Shown here in pieces: positions 16,675 through 25,243 of a stretch of DNA of 64,000 nucleotides (position 1 is its first letter; each line of letters opens with the position of its first letter). The stretch lies in assembly GCF_008923185.1 (NCBI RefSeq), contig NZ_WBMT01000016.1, forward strand, positions 1 to 64,000, read 5' to 3'. Under the pieces are notes generated by a model. It was not told the origin of the DNA. It worked only from the letters and a program-made list of their open reading frames with translations, and did not search any database. The stretch comes from Actinomadura rudentiformis (GTDB lineage Bacteria; Actinomycetota; Actinomycetes; Streptosporangiales; Streptosporangiaceae). Both the position numbers and the translations under genes were made by a program.

Positions 16675-18752
16675 CGCAGCTCGGCGAGCAGGCGCGCGGC
16701 CTGCGCCTCGTCGGGGTCGCCGGTCAGCTCGCGGCACTTGCCGCCGACGGCCTTCGTCACCTGCGCGACCGGTGAACCGGCGCAGGCGGACGGCCCGGTC
16801 AGCAGGAACGTGACGACGACATCGGGATGCCTGTCGTGGAACGCCTCCAAGCGGTCGAGTGCCGCGGCGAGATCCGGATTGGTGCGGGTGGACTGGCCGT
16901 CGGTGACGACGATGACGTGCTTCTTGCCGATCTGCAGATCCGCCGCCTGGATGGCGTCCGCCAAGGGCAGGTCCGAGCGCGCGGCCGCCAGGGCCTGGAG
17001 CTTGCCGTTCACCACGTCGGCCTGCTGGGAGGAGACCAGCCCGCTCCGCGCGTGCGTCGTCACCGGTGGCGTCTGATCACCGCCCGTGGCCCGCGCGAAC
17101 GACTGGACGCCGATGACGTCGTCGCCTTTGAGCTGCCCGACCAGGCTGCGCAGGACCGAGACCCCGTGTGTGAGGCGTGAGCGGTTCACGCGCTTGGTCG
17201 TCGGTGAGCCCATGGAGCCCGAGGTGTCGATCAGCAGGGTCAGCAGGACCTTGTCGCGGACGGCGCCGATGGCGTCGAGGGAGTCCTGGACGCCGGGTGC
17301 GTCCGTTCCCTTGACCACGGTGGGCACGGTGACGGCGCCCGGCCGGTCGAGGGCGTCCAGGTAAGGGTGGGCCGGATCGGGCTTCGCCGGCCGCTGGAAG
17401 GCACCATCGGCGGTCCGCAGTCCCTGCGGTGTGAGCGGGTGGTCCTGCAGCCATTCGCGGAACCGCTGCACGACGCCGTCGCGTTCACGGTCGTCCTGCC
17501 CGGGCCACTTCACCTGGACGAACCGGTAGTCCAAAGCCGGAAGGTCACGCGCGTAATAGGGATAGAGCTTCCACTTGTCGTACGGGGCCTTGCCTGCATC
17601 GACCGCGTCGCACCGGTCCCCGAGGGCGCGGCCCGCGTTGTAGTCGTTCAGCACATGCTCCGGAACGGCGATTGCGAAGCCCTTGGGAGGCCCGTCGGGC
17701 TGCTCCCACGCCCGCGCGCGCAACTGGCACAGCAGCGACACGGCGTCGGGCGCCAGGAGGTCGGGAGGGCTGACGAAGCGTTCGGCCGCCTCACCCGACT
17801 CGGCGAGACCGGTGTTGGTGACCGCCTGGTGGAGCACCGGCGTGATCGCGAGCGCGGCCGTGGAGCTCTCCGGGATCGGCCGGGCGATGCCCCTCACCTT
17901 CGCCTCCTTGAAGCGCTCCAGCAGTTCGGTCGTGGCCTCCCGGCCCGGCCTGGCGCTCTCCCGGTAGACCGTTCCGTCGTCGTCCCCGAACAGCGCGAGC
18001 ACCATGGGCGAACGGCCGATGGGCGCCGGATGTGGGCGCAACGCCGGCGGGGAGCCGGACGCGGCGAGGTCGGAGCGGTCGGACGCGTAGTCGAATTCGG
18101 CGGGGGAGGAGGGGACCCAGACGTCGGGCTGGGGGCCGAGCAGCTGTGTGCCGACGCCGGTCCGGTCCTGCTCCCAGTCGCGGGCGAGCCCGTTGCGCAC
18201 CGGTGTCGCGCCCGGCTCGGCCGTGACGGTCACCGCGTACTCGGGGCAGTCCCCGTCCCGCGTGCCGGCGATGAAGCCGGCCGCCGCCGCCCGCAGCGGG
18301 GTGAGCGCCTCAGGGGTGGTCACCACCCGGATCTCCAGCGGCCGCTCACACGCGCCGCCGGACGCGAGCCAGGTGCGCACCCCGGCGACCGCGCCGAGCA
18401 CGAGCCCCGCGAGCGCCGCACCGGTACCGACCCAGACCAGCGCGGTCCCGGACCAGCGCGCCAGATCATCGGGGAGCAGCTCCAGCACCTTCCGGAGGAA
18501 CTCCGGGTGCCGGTAGAGCACGACCACCAGCACCGCCAGCAGGAGCAGCGAGACGCCGCCCCAGACGACGAGCGCGATCCCGAGGTCACGGGAGAGGACC
18601 AGGAGCAGGGGAGAGGAGGCGACCAGCGAGGAGACGATCAACGAGGTGGTCAGCTCGACGGTGAGGGAGCGGACGAAGGTCGATCTCCGTGCGGGGGGTG
18701 GCGGCTCCTGGTGCTCGTCGTTTGATCGCTGGTTGTCGCCCGGTTCGACCAT
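16671..18752 (-). CDS. Membrane protein with substrate-binding and von Willebrand A domains
   Basis: The protein is 693 aa. Residues about 25-150 have three hydrophobic helices (LTTSLIVSSLVASSPLLLVL, LVVWGGVSLLLLAVLVVVLY and ALVWVGTGAALAGLVLG). Residues about 160-480 resemble a solute-binding fold (LEIRVVTTPEALTPLRAAAA, DVWVPSSPAEFDYASDR, GIARPIPESSTAALAITPVL). Residues about 500-690 are a VWA domain with the MIDAS DTSGSMGSP. It is coupled to the downstream binding-protein-like gene by a 4-bp overlap. VWA domains mediate metal-dependent protein contacts; the pair is probably a surface assembly of unknown role. Confidence 0.85.
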   Translation of the reverse strand: MVEPGDNQRSNDEHQEPPPPARRSTFVRSLTVELTTSLIVSSLVASSPLLLVLSRDLGIALVVWGGVSLLLLAVLVVVLYRHPEFLRKVLELLPDDLARWSGTALVWVGTGAALAGLVLGAVAGVRTWLASGGACERPLEIRVVTTPEALTPLRAAAAGFIAGTRDGDCPEYAVTVTAEPGATPVRNGLARDWEQDRTGVGTQLLGPQPDVWVPSSPAEFDYASDRSDLAASGSPPALRPHPAPIGRSPMVLALFGDDDGTVYRESARPGREATTELLERFKEAKVRGIARPIPESSTAALAITPVLHQAVTNTGLAESGEAAERFVSPPDLLAPDAVSLLCQLRARAWEQPDGPPKGFAIAVPEHVLNDYNAGRALGDRCDAVDAGKAPYDKWKLYPYYARDLPALDYRFVQVKWPGQDDRERDGVVQRFREWLQDHPLTPQGLRTADGAFQRPAKPDPAHPYLDALDRPGAVTVPTVVKGTDAPGVQDSLDAIGAVRDKVLLTLLIDTSGSMGSPTTKRVNRSRLTHGVSVLRSLVGQLKGDDVIGVQSFARATGGDQTPPVTTHARSGLVSSQQADVVNGKLQALAAARSDLPLADAIQAADLQIGKKHVIVVTDGQSTRTNPDLAAALDRLEAFHDRHPDVVVTFLLTGPSACAGSPVAQVTKAVGGKCRELTGDPDEAQAARLLAELR

Positions 18753-18932
18753 TCAACCCTCGTCGCCGTTTCGTCCCCCGGAACGGAGTCCGCTCCGATT
18801 GTATGAGGGGGATCGCGCTCCGTCAGGGGCTTTGATCGGGCCAGGATCGGCCGGATCTTGATGTGAACCACGGGGCCGAAGTTATTCGGGGACCGTTCGA
18901 ACGCTTCGTTGGATTGGTGCGTACTACCCGGC

Positions 18933-20009
18933 ATGACGGACCAGAAGGTGGCGCCTTTTGACGGCGGGGCGGCGGTCGGCAATGAGGCCCGGGATGCGGT
19001 GGCGGTCTGGCCGTGTGCCAACTGCGGACGTCCCGTCCCGCAGCCCGTCCGGGGTGCGCGGACGGTGCGCTACTGCCCGGACGGCGACGGGAAATGCGCG
19101 GCGGAGGCCAAGGAACGGCGCGAACGGGGCCGCGAGTCGCCGGGCCTGACCGGTCAGGTCGCCTGGGCCTGGGAGATCGTCGAGCGGCTGGAGAGCGCGG
19201 CCGACCAGCTCGCCGGCTCGCTCGCCTCGGAGCTGAGCGTCGCCGGGGTGGAACGGCGGGTCGCCGCCGCCCACGCCGAGTCCGCCGGCCAGATCGCGGC
19301 CGCGCAGGAGGAACGCGACGCCTCGCAGCGCCAGGCGCAGTCCGCCTGGCAGGAGGCCACCCTGGCCCGAGCCAGAGCAGACCACGCAGAGGCCGCCGTC
19401 ACGACGGCCCGGAGCGAAGCCGAGAAGGCGATCGCCGACCGGGACACCGCCACGCGCGAGTGCCAAGAGGCCAGGGAGGCCCTCGAGCAGGCCACCGCCG
19501 CGCGGCTCGCGGCCGAGAGCGAACGCGACCATGTGGTCGAGCGCGAAGGTGAACTGCTCGCCGCACTGGAGGCCGCCCGAGCCGAACTCGTCACGTTGCA
19601 CTCGCGGCTCTCCGAGACCGAGACCACGGTCCAGGGCCAGCGCATCGAGGCGGCGGCGGCCAGACGGGCCGCCGAGGACCTGCGTTCGGGCCTCCGCGAC
19701 GCCGAGACCAAACGCGGGCAGGCCGTCGCGGACCGCGACCAGATCCAGGCGCGGCTGCAGGACGTCGAGCAGCACAACTGGCACCTCTCGCAGGCCGTCG
19801 AGGAGCTGCGCGCGACCGTGCAGGCGCTCACCGGCGAACGCGACGCCGCGCGGGCCGAGGCGGAGCGCGCACGCCGCCACATCGACACCCTCACGCAGAT
19901 CACCGGCCGCGGCGCCGACCAGTACAACGGGATGCGGCCGCAGGTCGAGCCGGAGCCCCCGACCGGAATCCACTCTCTCCACGAACTTCGACTGCCGCAC
20001 GCCGGCTGA
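18933..20009 (+). CDS. Long coiled-coil protein with N-terminal Cys4 motif
   Basis: The protein is 358 aa from the ATG at 18933. The N-terminus has a zinc-finger-like set CANCGRP...YCPDGDGKC (about 24-54). From about 75 to 330 the sequence is almost continuous Ala/Glu/Arg heptads (LEQATAARLAAESERDHVVE and similar), so it is a long coiled coil. The overall look is KfrA-like or of a cytoskeletal/nucleoid scaffold, but I cannot assign a family. It ends opposite the BtuD gene with a strong bidirectional terminator between. Confidence 0.7.
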   Translation: MTDQKVAPFDGGAAVGNEARDAVAVWPCANCGRPVPQPVRGARTVRYCPDGDGKCAAEAKERRERGRESPGLTGQVAWAWEIVERLESAADQLAGSLASELSVAGVERRVAAAHAESAGQIAAAQEERDASQRQAQSAWQEATLARARADHAEAAVTTARSEAEKAIADRDTATRECQEAREALEQATAARLAAESERDHVVEREGELLAALEAARAELVTLHSRLSETETTVQGQRIEAAAARRAAEDLRSGLRDAETKRGQAVADRDQIQARLQDVEQHNWHLSQAVEELRATVQALTGERDAARAEAERARRHIDTLTQITGRGADQYNGMRPQVEPEPPTGIHSLHELRLPHAG

Positions 20010-20068
20010 CCGACCCCAAGGCCGGCGACCCAGGGAGGAGGTGACGCGTTCTTCCAAGCATCGGCCCA

Positions 20069-20102
20069 GCACCGGCCGCCGCACCGGGGCGGCGGCCGGT
20101 GC
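20069..20102. terminator. Bidirectional hairpin terminator
   Basis: A perfect 14-bp GC-rich stem (20069-20082 with 20089-20102) and a 6-nt loop lie between convergent genes, followed on the + strand by acgacctttt. Confidence 0.8.
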
Positions 20103-20149
20103 ACGACCTTTTCAGCCGCCGTGCTTCTCGCGCCAGGCCGGCTCGACCT

Positions 20150-20920
20150 TCATGGGCGCTCCAAGGAGAGGACCGGACGGCCGCCGGGCCCCGGGGAGAC
20201 CCGTACGCGCGCGTCGAAGTGCTCCGCGATCACCGTCGCCGTCAGCACCTCCGAGGGCGGGCCCGCCGTCGCCACCTGCCCCTCCGACAGCAGCACCAGG
20301 CGGTCCGCGTACTGCCCCGCCAGCGTCAGGTCGTGGATCGTCGTCACCACCGTCAGCTCGTCGGCGAGCCGGAGCTGGTCGATCAGCTCCATCACCTGCT
20401 GCTGGTGGCCGATGTCGAGCGCCGTCGTCGGCTCGTCGAGCAGCAACACCGAGGTCTGCTGCGCGAGCGCGCGGGCGAGCACCACCCGCTGGCGTTCGCC
20501 GCCGGACAGATGGTCGAGGGGACGCCCGGCCAGCGCGGTCAGGTCCAGGCGTTCGAGCACCTCGGACGCGACCGCCCGGTCATGCGCGCTCTCGCGGCCC
20601 AGGTGCGGGATGTAGGGGGAGCGGCCGAGCAGCGTGTAGTCGAAGACCGTCATGCCGACCGGCAGGTGGGGGATCTGCGGCGCGTACGCGACGACCCGCG
20701 CGCGCTGGCGGGGCTTGAGCGTGCGCAGGTCGGTGCCCGCCACCTCGACCTCGCCGCGTCCGGGCCGCAGGCCGAGGATCGCACGGAGCAACGTGGACTT
20801 GCCCGCGCCGTTCGGCCCGATGACGGCCGTCCATGACCCGCCGGGCACCTCCAGCGAGACGCCCTTGAGCACCGGACGGCCGTCCAGTTCCACGTTCAGG
20901 TCCCGTACCGCGATCGTCAT
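20150..20920 (-). CDS. btuD: Vitamin B12 ABC transporter ATP-binding protein
   Basis: The protein is 256 aa. Walker A is GPNGAGKST, the Q-loop YAPQIP, signature LSGGERQRV, Walker B VLLLDEP and H-loop TIHDL. It is a FecE/BtuD-type importer ATPase. The ATG at 20920 overlaps the permease stop by 4 bp. The B12 assignment comes from the cobalamin riboswitch leading the operon; by protein sequence alone a siderophore or haem substrate would also be possible. Confidence 0.88.
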   Translation of the reverse strand: MTIAVRDLNVELDGRPVLKGVSLEVPGGSWTAVIGPNGAGKSTLLRAILGLRPGRGEVEVAGTDLRTLKPRQRARVVAYAPQIPHLPVGMTVFDYTLLGRSPYIPHLGRESAHDRAVASEVLERLDLTALAGRPLDHLSGGERQRVVLARALAQQTSVLLLDEPTTALDIGHQQQVMELIDQLRLADELTVVTTIHDLTLAGQYADRLVLLSEGQVATAGPPSEVLTATVIAEHFDARVRVSPGPGGRPVLSLERP

Positions 20921-21954
20921 GTGTCCACCTGCCTGCGGGTCGCGCGCAGGATGACCACGAAGAACGGCGCGCCCACGAACGCCGTCACCACGCCCAAGGG
21001 CAGCTCCCCGGGTGCGACGACCGTACGGGCGAAGAGATCCGCAAGCTCCAGGAACGCGGCGCCGAGCAGCAGCGAGAGCGGGAGCACCACCCGGTACGAC
21101 CCGCCCGCGAGCCGCCGCACGGCGTGCGGCACCACGATCCCGACGAACCCGATCAGGCCGCTGACCGCCACCGCGCACGCCGTGGCCAGCGACGCCGCGA
21201 CGAGCACGATCAGCCGCACGCGCGCGGCCGACACTCCCAGCGAGGTGGCCTCCTCCTCACCGACGCTGAGCACGTCCAGCAGCCGCCCGTGCAGGAGCAG
21301 CACGACCGTCGAGACGAGCGCGTACGGGGCGATCATGGCGACCGTGGGCCAGTCGGCCAGGCCCAGCCCGCCCAGGATCCACGAGAAGATCCGCTGCAGC
21401 TCCTCCGCGTTGGCCTGCTGCAGGAACGTCTGCACGGCGGCGAGGAAGTTCGACACCGCCACCCCCGCGAGCACCAGCGTGGCGGCGCCCGACCCGTTCC
21501 CCCGGCCCGCCGTGCTTCCGAGCGCGTACGCCAGGAACACCCCGGAGATCGCGCCGACGAAGGCCGCGAGCGGGATCGCGAACGCCGGGTCACCCGGGAC
21601 CACCACGATCACCAGCGTGGCGCCGACCCCGGCCCCGGCGGCGGCGCCGAGCAGGTACGGATCGGCGAGCGGGTTGCGGAAGACCCCCTGGTAACCGGCG
21701 CCCGCGATGGCGAGCAGCCCGCCCACCATCGCGCCCAGCAGCACCCGGGGCAGCCGCAGCTCGAACAGCACGTTCCGTTCGACGGTGCTCAGGCCCGAGT
21801 CGACGTCGACGAACGGCACCCGGTCGAGCAGCGCCTTCACGACGCCGGTCACCGGAAGGTCGGCCGCGCCCACCAGGAGGGCGGCGAGCATCGTCGCCGC
21901 CAGCACCGCGACGGCGCCGCCGAACTGAAGAGGCCGCAGCCGAGCCGGTGTCAC
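20917..21954 (-). CDS. btuC: Vitamin B12 ABC transporter permease (FecCD/BtuC family)
   Basis: The protein is 345 aa with about ten membrane helices, the FecCD length. Family motifs: LRLPRVLLGAMVGGLLAIAG, GYQGVFRNPLADPYLLG, GFVGIVVPHAVRRL and GAPFFVVILR at the end. It forms the translocation pore of the importer. It overlaps both neighbours by 4 bp, so btuF-btuC-btuD is a tightly coupled operon. Confidence 0.9.
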   Translation of the reverse strand: MTPARLRPLQFGGAVAVLAATMLAALLVGAADLPVTGVVKALLDRVPFVDVDSGLSTVERNVLFELRLPRVLLGAMVGGLLAIAGAGYQGVFRNPLADPYLLGAAAGAGVGATLVIVVVPGDPAFAIPLAAFVGAISGVFLAYALGSTAGRGNGSGAATLVLAGVAVSNFLAAVQTFLQQANAEELQRIFSWILGGLGLADWPTVAMIAPYALVSTVVLLLHGRLLDVLSVGEEEATSLGVSAARVRLIVLVAASLATACAVAVSGLIGFVGIVVPHAVRRLAGGSYRVVLPLSLLLGAAFLELADLFARTVVAPGELPLGVVTAFVGAPFFVVILRATRRQVDT

Positions 21955-22952
21955 GCGCCGGCGGACGCCTTCTGCACCGCGGCCCCGATGACCTTGACGA
22001 ACTCGGGCAGGCGCGGGCCCCAGCGGGAGGCGATGTCATCGTCGAGGGGGATCACCCTCTTGTCCTTGACGGCGGTGAGGTCCTGCCAGCCGCTCCGCTT
22101 GGCGACGGCAGCCTCGTTCTGCCCGCAGCACTTGGTGTCGGCCAGGAAGATGAGGTCAGGGTTGCTCTTGAGCAGGTATTCGCGAGACAGCTGCGGGTAG
22201 CCGCCAGACGCCTTCTCCGCCTTGTCGGCGACGTTGCGCAGCCCGAACAGCCCGTACACCTGGCCGATGAACGTCTTGGACGTCACGGAGTGGAGCTGGT
22301 TGTCGAGCTCGTGGTAGTAGGTGAGCTGCTTCCCGGCGGGCTTGCCTGAGGCGGGCTGCGGCTTCGTCGCTGCCGCCGCGACGGTCTGCTGGATGCTCGC
22401 GCGCATGCCGTCGACGAGCTTCTTGGCGTCGGCTTCGCGGCCGGTGGCCTGGCCGAGGTCGGTGATCTCGTCGTACGCCTCGTCCAGCTTGGTCACCGAG
22501 GGCTCCAGCAGGACGGGGATCTTGACCTTGGTCAGCGCCTTCACGATGCCGTCCAGGTCGTCCGACAGCACCACCAGGTCGGGCTTGTACCCGATGATCG
22601 CCTCGGCGTTGGGCTTGAAGCCCGACAGCTTGGTCTTGGGCGCCCCGGCCGGGAAGGTGGAGTACTCGTCGACCGCGACGACCTGCTTGCCCGCGCCGAT
22701 GGCGAAGAGCGTCTCGGTGTGGGTCGGGGACAGCGACACGATCCGCTTGGGGGTCGCCGGGATCGTGACCGCGCCGTTGGCCGCCTGGACGGTCACCGGC
22801 TTGCCCGCGGTGCCGGAGGACGTGTCGCCGGACTCGGTCGTGTCGCCGCACGCGGCGGCCGACAGCGCCATCACACCGATCAGGATGGCCGCGCGCAGGG
22901 AAGGCACGGGCCTCAGCGCAGGCCTCCGGGCGGATCTCGGCGTAGGTCTCAC
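21951..22952 (-). CDS. btuF: Cobalamin-binding lipoprotein (BtuF-like)
   Basis: The protein is 333 aa from the GTG at 22952, chosen because GGAG lies 6 nt upstream and the longer frame would run through the riboswitch. It has a lipoprotein signal peptide with lipobox LSAAACG. The mature part has the two-lobed type III binding fold: PKRIVSLSPTHTETLFAIGA, VVAVDEYSTFP, PDLVVLSDDLDGIV and LSREYLLKSNPDLIFLAD. It delivers the ligand to BtuCD. The B12 role follows from the riboswitch. Confidence 0.88.
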   Translation of the reverse strand: MRPTPRSARRPALRPVPSLRAAILIGVMALSAAACGDTTESGDTSSGTAGKPVTVQAANGAVTIPATPKRIVSLSPTHTETLFAIGAGKQVVAVDEYSTFPAGAPKTKLSGFKPNAEAIIGYKPDLVVLSDDLDGIVKALTKVKIPVLLEPSVTKLDEAYDEITDLGQATGREADAKKLVDGMRASIQQTVAAAATKPQPASGKPAGKQLTYYHELDNQLHSVTSKTFIGQVYGLFGLRNVADKAEKASGGYPQLSREYLLKSNPDLIFLADTKCCGQNEAAVAKRSGWQDLTAVKDKRVIPLDDDIASRWGPRLPEFVKVIGAAVQKASAGA

Positions 22953-22964
22953 AGGGGTCTCCAA

Positions 22965-23165
22965 AACTGGCCGGAAGGCGTGACCCGTGGGAGACGGATC
23001 GCCCCTTCCGCGAGGGTCGAGTGTCGTCGGCGCGTGCGGAGGCGACCTGGCTCGGCCGTTCGGGAGGGGAATCCTCGAAGACATCACAGTTGCGGGACAG
23101 CGCCGGGATCACACCGGACTTCGCTCCATGACGCGCGTGACCCGCAACGTTAGCAGCAGCCACCG
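22965..23165 (-). ncRNA. Cobalamin riboswitch (5' leader of btuFCD)
   Basis: The minus strand carries the conserved core of the B12 riboswitch: CCGGTGTGATCCCGGC followed by GCTGTCCCGCAACTGTGA (complement of about 23085-23117), then GAGCCAGGTC (complement of 23044-23053). The leader lies directly upstream of the btuF start, so it should lower expression when adenosyl- or other cobalamin is abundant. The ends are approximate. Confidence 0.9.
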
Positions 23166-23195
23166 GAGCCCCTGGCCACGGCCTCCGCCTTGACC

Positions 23196-23211
23196 GAGTG
23201 AGTACTCACTC
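23196..23211. promoter_or_regulatory. 16-bp perfect palindrome, TetR operator
   Basis: GAGTGAGTACTCACTC is a perfect palindrome 15 bp before the TetR start codon and 30-50 bp from the probable 5' end of the riboswitch transcript. TGAGTACTCA-type palindromes are common operators of TetR regulators in actinomycetes. Confidence 0.65.
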
Positions 23212-23225
23212 CGTAGCCTTCCGGC

Positions 23226-23864
23226 ATGGAGGAACGACCGGCCCGCCGCCGCGCGCCCGGCATGAGCCCCGAGCAACGCCGCGAGATGATCGTCCGGACC
23301 GCGCTGCCGCTGGTGGCCGAGCACGGCACCGCCGTGACCACCGGCCAGATCGCCCGCGCCGCCGGCATCGGCGAGGCGACGATCTTCCGGGTGTTCGCCG
23401 ACAAGGACGCGCTGCTGGACGCCTGCGTCGCCGAGGCCCTGCGCGCCGACCACGTCCTGGCGGAGCTCGCCGACATCTCCCTCGACCAGCCGCTTCCCGC
23501 ACGGCTCGGCGAGGCCGCCGCCGCGATGGAGGCCTACCTCGAACGCATGGGCATGGTCATCGGCGCGCTGCACGCCACCGGCCGCCACGACCGCGGCCGC
23601 CACGACCGCGGCCGTCACGCCGGGGGAGAGGAAGCCGACACCGGACTCGATCGAGACTCGGCCATGCGGCTGACCGTGGAGGCGCTGACGGAGCTGTTCG
23701 AGCCCGAACGCGACGCGCTGCGGCTGCCTCCCGAGCAGGTCGCGGCCATGTTCATGGGCCTGGTCTTCGGCCGTGCCCGCCCGCCCGCACAACCCGTCCC
23801 GTCCCTGGAGGAGACGCTCCAGGTGTTCCTGTACGGGGCGCTCGCCGAAGGAGAACGAGCGTGA
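23226..23864 (+). CDS. TetR-family transcriptional regulator
   Basis: The protein is 212 aa. HTH: GQIARAAGIGEATIFRVFAD, then KDALLDACV. Mid-protein (about 118-133) has an in-frame repeat GRHDRGRHDRGRH, coded by two 15-bp copies, which probably forms a flexible basic loop. It overlaps the downstream VOC gene by 4 bp (GTGA), so the two are co-translated and the VOC protein is the likely regulated function. It probably binds the palindrome just upstream. Confidence 0.85.
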   Translation: MEERPARRRAPGMSPEQRREMIVRTALPLVAEHGTAVTTGQIARAAGIGEATIFRVFADKDALLDACVAEALRADHVLAELADISLDQPLPARLGEAAAAMEAYLERMGMVIGALHATGRHDRGRHDRGRHAGGEEADTGLDRDSAMRLTVEALTELFEPERDALRLPPEQVAAMFMGLVFGRARPPAQPVPSLEETLQVFLYGALAEGERA

Positions 23865-24241
23865 CGATCAGCCTCAACCACACCATCGTCCCGGCCGCCG
23901 ACAACGCGGAGGCCGCCCGCTTCTTCGCCGCCGTCATGGGCCTGGAGTTCACGGGCCCCCACCCGTACGCCCCGCACTTCGTCCCCGTCAAGGTGAACGA
24001 CGGCCTCACGCTCGACTTCGTGTCCGCGCCGGACGAGCCGGGCCACCATCTGGCGTTCGACGTCGACCCGGCCACGTTCGACGCCGTCCTGGCACGCCTC
24101 CGCGAACGTGGCGTGCCGTTCGGCGACCATCCGGCGCACCCCGACAACGGCCGCGTCGACGGGAACCACCCACTGGGCGACAGGGGGATCTACTTCGCCG
24201 ACATGACCGGCAACCTCTACGAGGTCATCTCTACCGAGTGA
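23861..24241 (+). CDS. VOC/glyoxalase-family protein
   Basis: The protein is 126 aa from the GTG at 23861. It is a single vicinal-oxygen-chelate unit: NHTIVPAADNAEAARFFAAV, LTLDFVSAPDEPGHHLAFDV and GIYFADMTGNLYEVIS with the C-terminal Glu ligand. Such proteins are metal-dependent lyases, dioxygenases or resistance proteins; the substrate is unknown. It is co-translated with the TetR gene. Confidence 0.8.
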   Translation: MTISLNHTIVPAADNAEAARFFAAVMGLEFTGPHPYAPHFVPVKVNDGLTLDFVSAPDEPGHHLAFDVDPATFDAVLARLRERGVPFGDHPAHPDNGRVDGNHPLGDRGIYFADMTGNLYEVISTE

Positions 24242-24264
24242 GAGTCCCTACCGAATCAGTGGCT

Positions 24265-25176
24265 CTACCGATTGAGTGATTTGAGGAAGTCACGGGTGCG
24301 GGCGGCCTCGTCGCGCGGCAGGAACTCGCCCGCCACGAAGTCGGTGACACCGGCCTTGGCGAGCTCGTCGAGCTTGGCGCCGACCGTGTCCTCGTCGCCC
24401 ACGATGGCCAGGTCGGCCGGGCCGTCCGCGCCCTCCCGGTCCATCATCGCCCGGTAGGACGGCAGCGTCCCGTACACCTCGAACGCCTTGGCCGCCCGCT
24501 CCTTCGCCGCCGCGACGTCGCCCGTCACGCCCACCGGCAGCACGCACACGATCCGCGGCGCCGGACGTCCCGCGGCCTGCGCCGCCGCCGTGATCGTCGG
24601 TGCGATGTGCTCGCGCACGGTCGCCGGGCCCGTCATCCACAGGACGGTGCCGTCGGCCCGCTCGGCGGCGAGCTCCAGCATCTTGGGTCCGAGCGCGGCC
24701 AGCAGGACGGGCACCCGGCCCTCGTTCGGCACCGACAGCGCGACCTGCGCCTGCACCGTCTCGCCGCTGAACGAGGCGGGCTGACCATCGAGCAGCGGCA
24801 GGAGCACCGACAGGTACTCGTCCATGTGCCGCAGCGGCCGCGCGAAGTCGTAACCGAACATGTCCTCGATGACGATCTTGTGCGAGAGACCGATGCCGAG
24901 CGTCAGCCGCCCGGAGCCGAGCGCGAGCGCGGTCGTGCGGGCCTGCTGTGCCAGCGTCGCCGGATGGCGCGGGTAGGTCGGCACGACGGCGGTGCCCAGC
25001 TCGATCCCGGGTACCTGGCTGCCCGCGACGGCCAGCGCCGTGAGCGCGTCCAGGCCGAAGATGTTCGACAACCACGCCGAGGTGAACCCGTCGTCGGCCG
25101 CCCGCCGGAGGTCGCCGGTCAGCTTGACCAGCGCCTCCGGGCCGGAACGTTCTCGCAAGGACACGCCGATACGCAC
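24265..25176 (-). CDS. LLM-class (F420-dependent type) oxidoreductase
   Basis: The protein is 303 aa from the GTG at 25176. It has a luciferase-like TIM barrel: DDGFTSAWLSNIFGLDALTA, PGIELGTAVVPTYPRHPATL, LGSGRLTLGIGLSHK and RVPVLLAALGPKMLELAAE. The GLSHK and TYPRHP segments are typical of the mycobacterial-type F420-dependent group. The substrate is unknown. It ends 23 bp from the convergent VOC gene. Confidence 0.85.
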   Translation of the reverse strand: MRIGVSLRERSGPEALVKLTGDLRRAADDGFTSAWLSNIFGLDALTALAVAGSQVPGIELGTAVVPTYPRHPATLAQQARTTALALGSGRLTLGIGLSHKIVIEDMFGYDFARPLRHMDEYLSVLLPLLDGQPASFSGETVQAQVALSVPNEGRVPVLLAALGPKMLELAAERADGTVLWMTGPATVREHIAPTITAAAQAAGRPAPRIVCVLPVGVTGDVAAAKERAAKAFEVYGTLPSYRAMMDREGADGPADLAIVGDEDTVGAKLDELAKAGVTDFVAGEFLPRDEAARTRDFLKSLNR

Positions 25177-25243
25177 AAGGACCTCCTCGGTTGCGCGAGT
25201 GAACCATCCGATCCTGTCACACGGCGCGGCGACGCCGTCGCGC

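Noticed and set aside
22953..23087. Longer N-terminus for BtuF starting at 23087
   Set aside because: It would translate through the conserved cobalamin riboswitch and put 45 extra residues before the lipoprotein signal peptide.
24230..24280. Three direct repeats with core ctaccga between VOC and LLM genes
   Set aside because: Too short and diverged to support an operator or terminator; they partly lie in coding ends.
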